Below are positions 26,345-35,439 of a DNA stretch of 45,449 nt, piece after piece; positions within the stretch are counted from its first letter, which is position 1; every line of letters begins with the position of its first letter. The position numbers were made by a program, and so were the translations under genes. Under the pieces are notes generated by a model. That model was not told where the DNA came from and did no database searches. It saw only the letters and a list, made by a program, of their open reading frames with translations. The stretch covers positions 1 to 45,449 of the forward strand of contig JAILPB010000010.1 in the NCBI GenBank assembly GCA_024690485.1, given 5' to 3'. Source of the DNA: Butyrivibrio sp. (GTDB taxonomy: Bacteria > Bacillota > Clostridia > Lachnospirales > Lachnospiraceae).

Positions 26345-27310
26345 ATGACGACTTTACTTGAACTACGGGAATACATAAAAAAATTTTATGTAAAATTCGA
26401 ACTCTACATTACCTACGCATGGAAGTTTTTACTTTCACTCATAGCTTTCACAATGATAGGTAATAAAATCGGATATCAGACCAACCTAACAAAATTACCG
26501 ATACTGCTTATGGCAGCACTTTTGTGTTCTATAATGCCTGCAAACTTTATGGTGGTTTTATCATCAGGCTTTATTTTGGCACATCTTTATAAGCTCTCAC
26601 TGCAGTGTGCAGTTGTAGCTCTTATAATTTTCCTTTTGATGTTTTTGTTATATTTCAGATTTTCTCCAAAGGACACATTAGCAGTAATGCTTACGCCAAT
26701 GTGCTTTTATTTGAGTGTGCCTTACGTGATACCGATAGCATTGGGACTTCTTAGTACACCTGCTTCAATCGTATCCATGGCCTGCGGCGTGATAGTAACT
26801 TATATGATCTCTTATATTTCAGGTAATGCCACAGTACTTACTGCTACAGATATGGAGTCCAAGGCAACACAGTTCCAGACTATCCTTTCTGAACTTATGG
26901 GCAATAAGGCAATGTGGGTTTGCATAGCTTCATTTGCAATCACTCTTGCAGTTGTTTACCTGATCAGAAGAATGTCAGTTGATCACTCATGGACAATTGC
27001 TATTGTTGCAGGTGCTCTCACTAATATTATCTGTCTGCTTATAGGAGATCTTTTATACAGTACACAGCTTTCCTTTGGCGGAGTTATCGGCAAGACAATT
27101 CTTTCAGTGATCATACTGTTTGTTATTCAGTTCTTTGCTTTTAACCTTGATTATTCAAGGGTTGAGAAGGTTCAGTTCGAGGATGATGAATATTATTATT
27201 ATGTAAAAGCTGTTCCGAAGGTTTCTGTTTCAACACCTGCTCCTAAGGTGAAGAAGATAAACCAGTCAAATTCTAACAGAGATTACAGGGGCAGGGATAG
27301 AGGCGAGTGA
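26345..27310 (+). CDS. Unassigned polytopic membrane protein upstream of cdaA
   Basis: The 321-residue product has eight or nine membrane helices, then a soluble acidic and Tyr-rich tail (VQFEDDEYYYYVKAVPKV) and a basic Asn/Arg-rich end. I cannot assign a function. An ATG at 26336 overlaps the previous stop but stands directly against AAGGA; the chosen ATG has that site at 9 bases. It ends 4 bases before cdaA and is therefore almost certainly in the same transcript as cdaA-cdaR-glmM. A role in envelope or c-di-AMP biology is inference from position. Confidence 0.75.
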   Translation: MTTLLELREYIKKFYVKFELYITYAWKFLLSLIAFTMIGNKIGYQTNLTKLPILLMAALLCSIMPANFMVVLSSGFILAHLYKLSLQCAVVALIIFLLMFLLYFRFSPKDTLAVMLTPMCFYLSVPYVIPIALGLLSTPASIVSMACGVIVTYMISYISGNATVLTATDMESKATQFQTILSELMGNKAMWVCIASFAITLAVVYLIRRMSVDHSWTIAIVAGALTNIICLLIGDLLYSTQLSFGGVIGKTILSVIILFVIQFFAFNLDYSRVEKVQFEDDEYYYYVKAVPKVSVSTPAPKVKKINQSNSNRDYRGRDRGE

Positions 27311-27314
27311 TTAG

Positions 27315-28187
27315 ATGCAACAAATTGGCTTTTTCCTTGAAAACAATCTAACAAGCCTGCATATGCCGACAATAAGAGCGCTTGATGTGGTGGAGATCAT
27401 CATCATAGCGTTCCTTATTTACCATATACTGGTTTGGGCTAAGACTACCAGACTGTGGTCCCTTTTAAAGGGTGTGGTTATCATTGTCGGTTTTATTGTT
27501 ATAGCTGCAGCTTTCAACATGTCAACAATTTTATGGATAGTTGAGAATGTATTTGGAATTGCTATTACAGCTATGGTTGTTATTTTGCAGCCGGAACTGA
27601 GGAAAGCCCTTGAAGGGATCGGAAGAAAGAACTTTTTCCATGGACTTTTGAATTTTTCAGAAGCTACAGAAGAAGGAAGATTTTCAGATAAGACTATAAA
27701 TGAGATAGTAAGAGCCTGCGGCGAGATGGCTAAGGTCAGAACAGGTGCTCTTATTGTTATTGAGCAGATGTCATCCCTTAGCGAATTTGAGAGAACGGGA
27801 ATCGATATCGATGGAGTTGTAAGTAGTCAGCTGCTTATCAATATCTTTGAACACAACACTCCTCTTCATGACGGTGCAGTCATAATAAGAGGTGACAGAA
27901 TTACTTCAGCTACCTGCTATCTGCCTCTTTCCGATAACATGGAGCTTGGAAAAGAGCTTGGTACCAGACACAGAGCTGGTGTAGGTGTATCTGAGATCAC
28001 AGATTCTCTTACAATTATCGTTTCAGAGGAAACCGGAAAAATCAGCGTTGCCTATATGGGTGAGCTGGAGAGAGCGGTTGAAAGTGACAGATTAAGAGAG
28101 AGACTAAGACAGATTCAGAATAAAGCACAGGACGACAAGAAAGACAAACGTAAAAAGAACAAGAATAAGAAGGGGAAGGCAAAATGA
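27315..28187 (+). CDS. cdaA: Membrane diadenylate cyclase CdaA
   Basis: This 290-residue enzyme makes c-di-AMP from two ATP. Three N-terminal membrane helices (about 24-92) lead into the DAC domain, whose catalytic motifs are seen as HDGA (185-188) and RHR (218-220). A coiled, lysine-rich C-terminus follows. In Firmicutes CdaA is regulated by CdaR and GlmM, both encoded directly downstream. The cdaR start overlaps its stop (ATGA). GAGGCGAG lies in the 11-18 bases before the ATG. The highly basic tail after residue 270 is longer than in many relatives. Confidence 0.95.
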   Translation: MQQIGFFLENNLTSLHMPTIRALDVVEIIIIAFLIYHILVWAKTTRLWSLLKGVVIIVGFIVIAAAFNMSTILWIVENVFGIAITAMVVILQPELRKALEGIGRKNFFHGLLNFSEATEEGRFSDKTINEIVRACGEMAKVRTGALIVIEQMSSLSEFERTGIDIDGVVSSQLLINIFEHNTPLHDGAVIIRGDRITSATCYLPLSDNMELGKELGTRHRAGVGVSEITDSLTIIVSEETGKISVAYMGELERAVESDRLRERLRQIQNKAQDDKKDKRKKNKNKKGKAK

Positions 28188-29479
28188 AGAAGCTTAAACT
28201 CACAGCCAACTGGGGTCTGAAGATTGCTTCGCTGCTTTTCGCCGCGCTTCTTTGGTTCCTGGTAACTAATATAAATGATCCTGTTGATTCCGTAAGATTC
28301 AGCAATATCCCTGTAACCCTCAGGAATACCAGCAGTGTTACGGATGACAACAAGGTGTATGAGGTTCTTGACGGAACGGATACAATATCCACGGTAACTG
28401 TATATGCACCCAGATCCATTGTGGATTCACTTAACAGGGATAATATTGTTGCTATTGCGGATTTTGATGAAACGGTTGAGAGTGATGGAGAGTACAATGT
28501 TGCAATCCAGATTACAACCAACAAATATTCAAATCAGGTTCAGACCATATCCGCAACAAATGATACCGTCAGACTCAACATTGAAGAGAGAGCCTCTAAA
28601 ACACTGGCTATTTCGGCTACCACTACCGGAACATTGACAGAAGGGTATATAATCGGTGATGTTGTTACTGATCAGAACCAGATCAGAATAACAGGTGCAA
28701 AATCTGTTGTGGAAAGTGTAGCTTCAGCTTCTGTAAACGTAGAAGTTACGGGCTATACAACAAACATCGGGACAAATGCGGAAATACATCTGTATGATGC
28801 AGAGGGTGAAGAGATTCCCAAGGATAACATCAAACTCAGCAGCAGTGCTGTTGGTGTCAGTGTAACAATCCTTGGAACCAAGAGAGTTCCTGTAAACTAT
28901 GTGATTGCAGGTATTCCTGCCGACGGATATATGTCTACAGGTGTGGTTGAGGCTGAGCCTGAGACAGTACTTATTGCAGGCAGAGTATCAGCGCTTAATT
29001 CTATAGAAGAAATATCTGTAGCAGATGCAAGCCTTGATATTACAGGCCTTAAGGAAGATCTGACAGTAACTGTTGACCTGTCAGGATATCTGCCTAATAA
29101 TGTATCCTTTGGAGATGAGGATTTTAACGGAATAGCAACTGTGGTTGCTCACATCGAACCCACAAGCGAAGCCAGCTTTAATGTTCCTTATGAGCAGATA
29201 GCTCTTGAGAACATTCCTGAAGGATATGAGGCAGAGATAGAGAGTACAGAGGATGACAGGTTCACCATTACATTGAAGGGGCTTAAGACTACAATAAGTT
29301 CGGTTAAAGCAACCGATGTTTCAGGAATAGTAGATGTAGCATCACTTATAGAAAATGCATCAGATACTGAGGATCTGTCAGGTGTTTATGATGCACAGGT
29401 AACATTGTCACTTCCCGGCGGTGTTACAACAAATAGCGATGCACAGGTCAAGATCGTGCTTAGGGCTATTGAGGATTAG
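28184..29479 (+). CDS. cdaR: CdaR (YbbR-domain regulator of CdaA)
   Basis: After one N-terminal anchor (GLKIASLLFAALLWFLVTN), the 431-residue protein consists of about four extracytoplasmic YbbR repeats. Each begins with patterns such as FSNIPVTLRN or KRVPVNYVIAGIPADGY and contains VTVYAPRSIVDSL-like strands. CdaR binds CdaA in the membrane and modulates c-di-AMP synthesis. This CdaR is unrelated to the sugar-diacid regulator of the same name. Four-base overlap with cdaA and 18 bases to glmM confirm the conserved operon. Confidence 0.93.
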   Translation: MKKLKLTANWGLKIASLLFAALLWFLVTNINDPVDSVRFSNIPVTLRNTSSVTDDNKVYEVLDGTDTISTVTVYAPRSIVDSLNRDNIVAIADFDETVESDGEYNVAIQITTNKYSNQVQTISATNDTVRLNIEERASKTLAISATTTGTLTEGYIIGDVVTDQNQIRITGAKSVVESVASASVNVEVTGYTTNIGTNAEIHLYDAEGEEIPKDNIKLSSSAVGVSVTILGTKRVPVNYVIAGIPADGYMSTGVVEAEPETVLIAGRVSALNSIEEISVADASLDITGLKEDLTVTVDLSGYLPNNVSFGDEDFNGIATVVAHIEPTSEASFNVPYEQIALENIPEGYEAEIESTEDDRFTITLKGLKTTISSVKATDVSGIVDVASLIENASDTEDLSGVYDAQVTLSLPGGVTTNSDAQVKIVLRAIED

Positions 29480-29497
29480 TAGTATTTGGAGGAAAAA

Positions 29498-30847
29498 ATG
29501 GCAAGATTATTTGGAACAGACGGAGTAAGAGGAGTTGCTAACGACGAACTCACACCACTCCTTGCAATGCAGCTTGGACAGGCGGGAGCATATGTTTTAT
29601 CAAAGGAAACCCAGCACAAGCCCACTATTATGGTAGGCTGTGATACAAGACTTTCCGGAGACATGCTTGCGGCAGCTCTTATGGCAGGAGCATGTTCTGT
29701 AGGAGCAAATGTTGTAAACGTAGGTATACTTCCTACACCAGCAGTTGCATATCTTACTAGAAAATACAGAGTTGATGCAGGTGTAGTTATTTCCGCATCA
29801 CACAATCCTATGGAATTTAATGGTATTAAATTCTTTGACGGAAATGGATTCAAGCTTCCTGATGAGATGGAAGATGAGATCGAAGCTCTTATCAAGAACA
29901 ACATGGAAGGCGTTAAGATGCCTACCGGAGCAGGCGTTGGTAAGATTAAGAACAGAACAGATGCAAGAGAAGAGTATATCAACCACAATCTTACATGTGT
30001 TGATGTACATCTCGATGGATTTAAGATTGTTATGGACTGTGCTGAGGGTGCAAGCTCATACACTTCTGTTGAGACGATCAGACAGACCGGCGCAGAAGTA
30101 ATTGCTATCCATACTAATCCTGACGGAACAAATATCAACTCAAACTGCGGCTCAACACATATGGAAGAACTCATGGGAAGAGTTGTTACAGAGAAAGCTG
30201 ATATCGGCCTTGCTTTTGACGGTGATGCAGACAGATTCCTTGCTGTTGATGAAAACGGTAAGATGGTTGATGGTGATGAGATCATGGCTATCATCGGAAA
30301 GCACATGAAGGATCAGGGACTTCTTAAGAATGATACTATTGTTGCTACAGTAATGAGTAACCTTGGATTCTTCAAGATGGGAGAGAGAGAAAAGATCAAC
30401 ATCGAGAAGACAAAGGTTGGCGACAGATATGTTCTCGAGAGAATGAAGGAGATAGGTGCTAACCTCGGCGGTGAGCAGTCAGGACATATTATCTTCCTTG
30501 ACGATAACACAACAGGAGACGGACTTCTTTCAGCACTTCATCTTCTCAAGGTTATGAAGGATACAGGCAAGAAGCTCTCTGAGCTTTCTAAAGTTATGGA
30601 GGTTATGCCTCAGGCACTTTACAATGCAACTGTTCCTACCCACAAGAAGGATCATTACATGGAATATCCTGAGATTGCAGATGCAATCGATGCTCTTGAG
30701 ATGAAATTTGCAGGAGACGGAAGAGTCCTTATCAGACCTTCAGGCACAGAGCCGCTTGTAAGAGTAATGATAGAGGGAAAAGACCAGAAGGTTATTGAAG
30801 AGGAAGCAAAGAAGCTGGCAGAGCTTATTCAGAATGTAATGCTGTAA
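29498..30847 (+). CDS. glmM: Phosphoglucosamine mutase GlmM
   Basis: GlmM converts glucosamine-6-phosphate to glucosamine-1-phosphate for UDP-GlcNAc and wall synthesis. The 449 residues begin ARLFGTDGVRG. The phosphoserine loop SASHNPMEFNG has Ser101, the metal loop is DGDADR (241-246), the sugar loop GGEQSGH, and the phosphate loop RPSGTEPLVRVM. The start is the ATG 5 bases after GGAGG; a TTG four codons upstream overlaps that site. GlmM also binds and inhibits CdaA in other Firmicutes, fitting the operon. Confidence 0.97.
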   Translation: MARLFGTDGVRGVANDELTPLLAMQLGQAGAYVLSKETQHKPTIMVGCDTRLSGDMLAAALMAGACSVGANVVNVGILPTPAVAYLTRKYRVDAGVVISASHNPMEFNGIKFFDGNGFKLPDEMEDEIEALIKNNMEGVKMPTGAGVGKIKNRTDAREEYINHNLTCVDVHLDGFKIVMDCAEGASSYTSVETIRQTGAEVIAIHTNPDGTNINSNCGSTHMEELMGRVVTEKADIGLAFDGDADRFLAVDENGKMVDGDEIMAIIGKHMKDQGLLKNDTIVATVMSNLGFFKMGEREKINIEKTKVGDRYVLERMKEIGANLGGEQSGHIIFLDDNTTGDGLLSALHLLKVMKDTGKKLSELSKVMEVMPQALYNATVPTHKKDHYMEYPEIADAIDALEMKFAGDGRVLIRPSGTEPLVRVMIEGKDQKVIEEEAKKLAELIQNVML

Positions 30848-30894
30848 TGGCAAAAATTTGCGCCATGTCAGATTTATTTATAAAGGTGAACTAA

Positions 30895-31158
30895 ATGATT
30901 ACACAGAAAGTAGAGATAAAGAATCCTACCGGATTACACTTGCGACCTGCGGGAAATCTATGTAAGGTTGCGATGAATTATAAATCCCATATTACTTTTA
31001 AATATGGGGATAACATAGCCAATGCCAAGAGTGTACTCAGCGTACTCGGAGCCTGCATCAAGTGTGGTGATGAGCTTGAGTTTAAGTGTGAGGGACCTGA
31101 TGAGCAGGAAGCTATGGATGCACTTATAAATGCAATAGAAAGCGGACTTGGAGAATAA
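30895..31158 (+). CDS. ptsH: Phosphocarrier protein HPr
   Basis: The 87-residue protein keeps both phosphorylation sites: His15 in GLHLRPAG and Ser46 in NAKSVLSVLG, so it fits HPr rather than Crh, which lacks the histidine. HPr passes phosphate from enzyme I to sugar-specific PTS enzymes and, as Ser46-P, supports catabolite repression with CcpA. No ptsI lies next to it. AAAGGTGA precedes the ATG. It sits 47 bases after glmM with no strong terminator between, so part of its expression may come from the cdaA-glmM transcript. Confidence 0.9.
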   Translation: MITQKVEIKNPTGLHLRPAGNLCKVAMNYKSHITFKYGDNIANAKSVLSVLGACIKCGDELEFKCEGPDEQEAMDALINAIESGLGE

Positions 31159-31168
31159 GTATATAAAA

Positions 31169-31193
31169 ACGGACGGCATTTTGTGTCGTCCGT
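31169..31193 (+). terminator. Terminator-like hairpin after HPr
   Basis: ACGGACG pairs with CGTCCGT (extendable by a wobble), starting 10 bases after the stop. The following bases are only moderately T-rich, so it may be leaky into rmlD. Confidence 0.5.
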
Positions 31194-31235
31194 ATGCGCG
31201 TTTATTAGAAGTTGTTTTATAGAAAGGATTTTTCC

Positions 31236-32111
31236 ATGAAAAAGATTATTGTTACAGGATGTAATGGTCAGCTCGGAAGAGCTATTAACAAAGAACTTGA
31301 AGGAACAGATTACGAGCTTGTTAATACAGACGTTTTTCAGGGAGATGGAATCACACCCCTTGATATTACAAATGTTGATGCGGTAACAAAGCTTGCAAGG
31401 GAAGTAAAGCCCTATGCAATCATTAACTGTGCAGCATATACAGCAGTAGACGCTCAGGAGTCAGATGTTGATCTTGCTTATAAGATTAATGCCATCGGAC
31501 CAAGAAACCTTGCAATTGCTGCAACTGATACAGGAGCAAAGCTTGTTCATGTTTCAACTGACTATGTTTTCAGAGGCGACGGCAACAGACCTTATACAGA
31601 GTTCGATCAGACAGGCCCTGTAAGTAAGTATGGAATAACAAAGCTTGCCGGTGAGCAGTTTGTAGAGAAGTTTGCAAAGGATTATTTCACAATAAGAACT
31701 GCATGGCTCTACGGAGATGGAAAAAACTTCGTAAAGACAATGATGAATCTCTCTGAGAAATACGAAGAGGTCAGCGTAGTAATGGATCAGCTTGGAACAC
31801 CTACAAGCACTTACGAGCTTGCAAGAGCTATTCATTTTCTTCTTGGAACAGAGAACTACGGTCTCTTCCACGGAACCTGCGAAGGTGATACAAACTGGGC
31901 GGATTTCACAGAGGAAATCTTTAGAATCGCAGGAAAGAATACAAGAGTAAATCATGTAACAAGTAAGGAGTATTCTGAGAAGAACCCTCAGGCAGCTCCG
32001 AGACCTGCTTACTCAATTCTTGAGAATTACATGCTTAAGCTTACATCAGACTTTATGTTTGCTGACTGGCATGATGCCATTGAGAAGTACATGAAGGATT
32101 ATATCCTTTGA
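31236..32111 (+). CDS. rmlD: dTDP-4-dehydrorhamnose reductase (RmlD)
   Basis: An extended SDR enzyme of 291 residues making dTDP-L-rhamnose. The NADPH loop is TGCNGQLG (7-14), followed by STDYVF, then the catalytic Tyr132-x-x-x-Lys136 (YGITK) and a WLYG strand. The ATG has AAAGGA 9 bases upstream; a TTG eight codons earlier is less likely. rmlA, rmlB and rmlC are not beside it, so the rest of the pathway must be encoded elsewhere. It marks the start of the polysaccharide region. Confidence 0.92.
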   Translation: MKKIIVTGCNGQLGRAINKELEGTDYELVNTDVFQGDGITPLDITNVDAVTKLAREVKPYAIINCAAYTAVDAQESDVDLAYKINAIGPRNLAIAATDTGAKLVHVSTDYVFRGDGNRPYTEFDQTGPVSKYGITKLAGEQFVEKFAKDYFTIRTAWLYGDGKNFVKTMMNLSEKYEEVSVVMDQLGTPTSTYELARAIHFLLGTENYGLFHGTCEGDTNWADFTEEIFRIAGKNTRVNHVTSKEYSEKNPQAAPRPAYSILENYMLKLTSDFMFADWHDAIEKYMKDYIL

Positions 32112-32140
32112 TCCGGGCTTTTTATTAGATTGGAAAAATA

Positions 32141-32596
32141 ATGAAAGAGATAATAAATCAGATATCAGTTAATAATGTTCTTCAGGCTGCCTTCTTCGGA
32201 TGGCTGTCAGCCCAGGTCATTAAGACGATTATTTATATCATAGTCAATAAGGAGTTTAATTCCGAGCGTCTCCTTGGAGATGGCGGAATGCCAAGCTCAC
32301 ATTCTGCAACAGTTATGGCTATGGTAGTGGCAATTGCCCACGATTGCGGCATCGCAAGCCCTATGTTTGGAATTGCTTTTGTAATGGCGGTAATTGTAAT
32401 GCATGATGCCATGGGCGTAAGAAGAGAAACAGGAAAGCAGGCTATTGCCATTAACAACATGATGGAATACTTTGAACAGCTTGGTAAAAAGCCTGTGGAA
32501 GTACAGCTCAAAGAATTTGTGGGACACAGCCCTTTTCAGGTTATTATGGGGGCAATCCTGGGAGTTGCTGTAGGATTTATTACCTGCGGCATGTAA
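32141..32596 (+). CDS. YuiD/DUF212 family membrane protein (PAP2-related)
   Basis: The 151-residue protein matches the DUF212/YuiD family, described as related to acid phosphatases and vanadium haloperoxidases. Signature stretches are LGDGGMPSSHSATVMAM near residue 46, HDAMGVRRETGKQA near 87, and EFVGHSPFQVIMGAILG near the end. Three or four helices are present. The Ser-His pair suggests a phosphatase-like site that could recycle lipid phosphates such as undecaprenyl diphosphate; the family's activity is not established. The binding site is weak (TTGGAAAA). Confidence 0.85.
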   Translation: MKEIINQISVNNVLQAAFFGWLSAQVIKTIIYIIVNKEFNSERLLGDGGMPSSHSATVMAMVVAIAHDCGIASPMFGIAFVMAVIVMHDAMGVRRETGKQAIAINNMMEYFEQLGKKPVEVQLKEFVGHSPFQVIMGAILGVAVGFITCGM

Positions 32597-32621
32597 AAAT
32601 ACATGAGAGGGAGACAGTAAT

Positions 32622-34415
32622 ATGCTGTCTGTAGCGCTTAACTGGATTTACATTTTTATAACTTCATATATTGTGGGATACGCAGTTCTAAAGAAAATAG
32701 CAGAGATTTCCTGCATGTACACATTAAAAGGCACAAAAAAGCTCACTTATGCATATAAATATAATGCAAGCTATCTGATGGCGGGTATAGTCACCCTTAC
32801 TGTTTATGCCCAGATGTTCAGTCTTATAGGAGGAGTAGGTTTGCTTGCAAACGTCATACTCCTCTTAACGTGTATATTCCTGTTTTTGACAGACAGGGAT
32901 AGCTATGTTGTAGAGTTTGATAAGATCTTAAGAACCGTAGTTAATTCCGGAAGTGTCTGGATTTATGTCATTATCTTCCTTGCTTTTGCCTATGGCACAT
33001 CTCATGGAATAATGCACTATGACACTGATCTCTATCATGCTCAGGCAATCAGATGGATTGAGGAGTACGGCGTTGTAAAGGGACTTGGCAATCTGCATTT
33101 AAGACTTGGATATAACAGCAGTGCATTTGCTTTGTCTGCCCTTTACAGCTTTGCTTTTACAGGAAAATCAATGCACACCGTCGCAGGCTTTTTTGCACTT
33201 GCCCTTGCTTTTTCCTGTGCGGACTTAAAGAACATAGCTAATAGAAGACATCCTGTTTTGTCAGACTTTGTGAGAGTTATTGCGGTGTACTATCTTTTCA
33301 CTGTATTTGATGAGATCGTATCTCCTGCATCGGATTACTTTATGACAACAATGGTGCTCTTTATTGTGATTCACTGGCTTGACCTGTATTCACTTCATGA
33401 GAGAGCATTTTTGCCCCATGCACTTCTTGCGTTGTGCGCAGTGTATGTGACTACCATAAAGCTTTCAGCCGCACCCCTTATGCTCCTTGCGATCTATCCT
33501 ATTCACAGGATAATCAGGAGAAGAAAAAAGGAAGCCATAAAACCCATAGGCATCTGTGTTATATTTGCACTTCTTATCTCAGTTCCTTTCTTCATAAGGA
33601 ATGTGATCCTAACCGGATGGCTGGTATATCCCTTTACGGGAATAGACATTTTTGCTGCAATATGGGAGGTCCCAAGAGGGACTGCCATGTATGATGCCCA
33701 TGAGATAATTGCCTATGGAAAAGGCTTTACAGATTCTCTTAAGTACAATGCGCCCTTTAGAGAGTGGTTTCCTGCATGGTTTTCATCACTATCCATGTTT
33801 AATAAGGGGATGCTCGTGCTTGATGCGGTGGCCTTTCCTGTATTTATCGCAAGCTCCGTTTATTTCCTTGTGGTTGATGTCATCAGTAAGAAGGAGAGCA
33901 CTGGCAGACTTAAGAAAGTAGATAATAACATACTGCATCTAAGTCACAGAAAAGCGGTTTCACTTTCTGACTATGTGTTTATCGAGGCTATTGTATATAT
34001 ATGCCTTATATACTTTTTGATGTCATCTCCTCTTATAAGGTACGGATGCGTTTACATATGGCTTCCTGTGACGATACTTGCGGGAAGATTCATCATTCTT
34101 TTGTATGACAAGGCCGGATTTGCAGGAACTTCTGCTGTTTACAGAGTGGTTCTCGGCGTGCTCGTTGTATATATGGTTTATAAGAGCGCTATTTTGGTGG
34201 TGGAAGATGTGCCCAGATTTAAGGCTTCGTATCTGCTTGTTCAGCAGGACTACGGTCAGTATGACCTTAAGGAAGAGGAAATAGGAGGGATTACCTTCTA
34301 TGAACCTGTAGAAGGTGACAGAACAGGGTATGATAAGTTCCCCGCAGCACCAAGCCTTAGCGGGTTCAAGCTTCTTGGAAGCAGTCTGGAAGATGGCTTT
34401 GAAGCCGTGCAGTAA
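32622..34415 (+). CDS. LIC_10190-type large membrane protein
   Basis: The 597-residue protein has 11 or more membrane helices. The loop HYDTDLYHAQAIRWIEEYG followed by VVKGLGNLHLRLGYNSS is what I recall from the LIC_10190 family of Leptospira and other bacteria. Its acidic-His loop resembles the catalytic loop of GT-C glycosyltransferases. The C-terminal 60 residues are soluble and outside or inside cannot be told. GAGAGGGAG precedes the ATG. A glycan-related role is supported by rmlD upstream and fcl downstream but is not proven. Confidence 0.6.
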   Translation: MLSVALNWIYIFITSYIVGYAVLKKIAEISCMYTLKGTKKLTYAYKYNASYLMAGIVTLTVYAQMFSLIGGVGLLANVILLLTCIFLFLTDRDSYVVEFDKILRTVVNSGSVWIYVIIFLAFAYGTSHGIMHYDTDLYHAQAIRWIEEYGVVKGLGNLHLRLGYNSSAFALSALYSFAFTGKSMHTVAGFFALALAFSCADLKNIANRRHPVLSDFVRVIAVYYLFTVFDEIVSPASDYFMTTMVLFIVIHWLDLYSLHERAFLPHALLALCAVYVTTIKLSAAPLMLLAIYPIHRIIRRRKKEAIKPIGICVIFALLISVPFFIRNVILTGWLVYPFTGIDIFAAIWEVPRGTAMYDAHEIIAYGKGFTDSLKYNAPFREWFPAWFSSLSMFNKGMLVLDAVAFPVFIASSVYFLVVDVISKKESTGRLKKVDNNILHLSHRKAVSLSDYVFIEAIVYICLIYFLMSSPLIRYGCVYIWLPVTILAGRFIILLYDKAGFAGTSAVYRVVLGVLVVYMVYKSAILVVEDVPRFKASYLLVQQDYGQYDLKEEEIGGITFYEPVEGDRTGYDKFPAAPSLSGFKLLGSSLEDGFEAVQ

Positions 34416-34424
34416 AAGCCTAAA

Positions 34425-34454
34425 TTGGAAAAAAGCCTCAATATGAGGTAAAAT
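34425..34454 (+). promoter_or_regulatory. Promoter for the fcl-led exopolysaccharide operon
   Basis: TTGGAA, 18 bases, TAAAAT; a CCTC/GAGG hairpin lies in the spacer. From here nine polysaccharide genes follow with tiny gaps or overlaps, up to the terminal GT2. Confidence 0.55.
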
Positions 34455-34491
34455 ATAAAATTGAGTAATTTTAATTTTTGGAGAGGTAGTA

Positions 34492-35433
34492 ATGGATAAG
34501 AATTCAAAAATTTATGTAGCAGGACACAGAGGAATGGTAGGTTCTGCAATTGTAAGAGAACTTGAAAAGCAGGGTTATAACAACATTGTAACCAGAACAC
34601 ATAAAGAACTTGATCTTACAAGACAGGATCAGGTTGAGAAGTTTTTTGAAGAGGAAAAGCCTGAGTACGTATTTCTTGCAGCAGCAAAGGTAGGCGGAAT
34701 CGAAGCCAACCAGAGCTCTCTTGCTGATTTCATGTATGACAACATGATCCTTGAGATGAACGTTATTCATTCAGCATGGAAGAACGGCTGTAAGAAGCTT
34801 GAGTTCCTTGGATCATCATGCATCTATCCCAGAATGGCACCTCAGCCCATGAAGGAGAACTGCCTTCTTACAAGTGAGCTTGAAAAGACAAATGAGGCCT
34901 ATGCCCTTGCAAAGATTTCAGGACTTAAATACTGCGAGTATTTAAATAAGCAGTACGGAATGGATTATATCTCAGTAATGCCTACAAACCTCTACGGACC
35001 TAATGATAACTATCATCCCACACACTCACATGTACTTCCTGCAATGCTTCGCAGATTCCATGAGGCAAAGGAAGCCGGCCTTTCAAAGGTAGTATGCTGG
35101 GGAGACGGATCACCACTTAGAGAGTTCTTATATGTTGATGATCTCGCAAACCTTTGCGTATTCCTTATGAATAACTACAGCGGCGATGAGACTGTAAACG
35201 CAGGTACAGGCAAAGAGCTTACAATCAAGGAACTTGCAGAGACAATCGCCAAGGTTGTTGGATACGAGGGAGAAATCCAGTGGGATTCTACAAAGCCCAA
35301 CGGAACACCCAGAAAGCTTCTTGATGTTTCTAAGGCAGCAGGCCTTGGATGGACCTATAAGACAGAGCTTGAAGATGGAATTCGGCTTGCTTACGAAGAC
35401 TTTTTAAACAATCCAATGAGAGCAGAGAGATAA
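34492..35433 (+). CDS. fcl: GDP-L-fucose synthase
   Basis: The 313-residue SDR epimerase-reductase converts GDP-4-keto-6-deoxymannose to GDP-L-fucose. Evidence: GHRGMVGSAI at 11-20 (NADP loop), FLAAAKVGGIEAN, LGSSCIYP with Ser108, and Tyr137-x-x-x-Lys141. The phrase TNLYGPNDNYHPTHSHVLPA is nearly diagnostic for this enzyme. GGAGAGG lies 6 bases before the ATG. gmd, which makes its substrate, is not in the window. Confidence 0.94.
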   Translation: MDKNSKIYVAGHRGMVGSAIVRELEKQGYNNIVTRTHKELDLTRQDQVEKFFEEEKPEYVFLAAAKVGGIEANQSSLADFMYDNMILEMNVIHSAWKNGCKKLEFLGSSCIYPRMAPQPMKENCLLTSELEKTNEAYALAKISGLKYCEYLNKQYGMDYISVMPTNLYGPNDNYHPTHSHVLPAMLRRFHEAKEAGLSKVVCWGDGSPLREFLYVDDLANLCVFLMNNYSGDETVNAGTGKELTIKELAETIAKVVGYEGEIQWDSTKPNGTPRKLLDVSKAAGLGWTYKTELEDGIRLAYEDFLNNPMRAER

Positions 35434-35439
35434 AATCTT

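Noticed and set aside
30844-30894. Possible terminator between glmM and HPr (ATGGC/GCCAT)
   Set aside because: Only five pairs and no T-tract directly after; read-through seems more likely.
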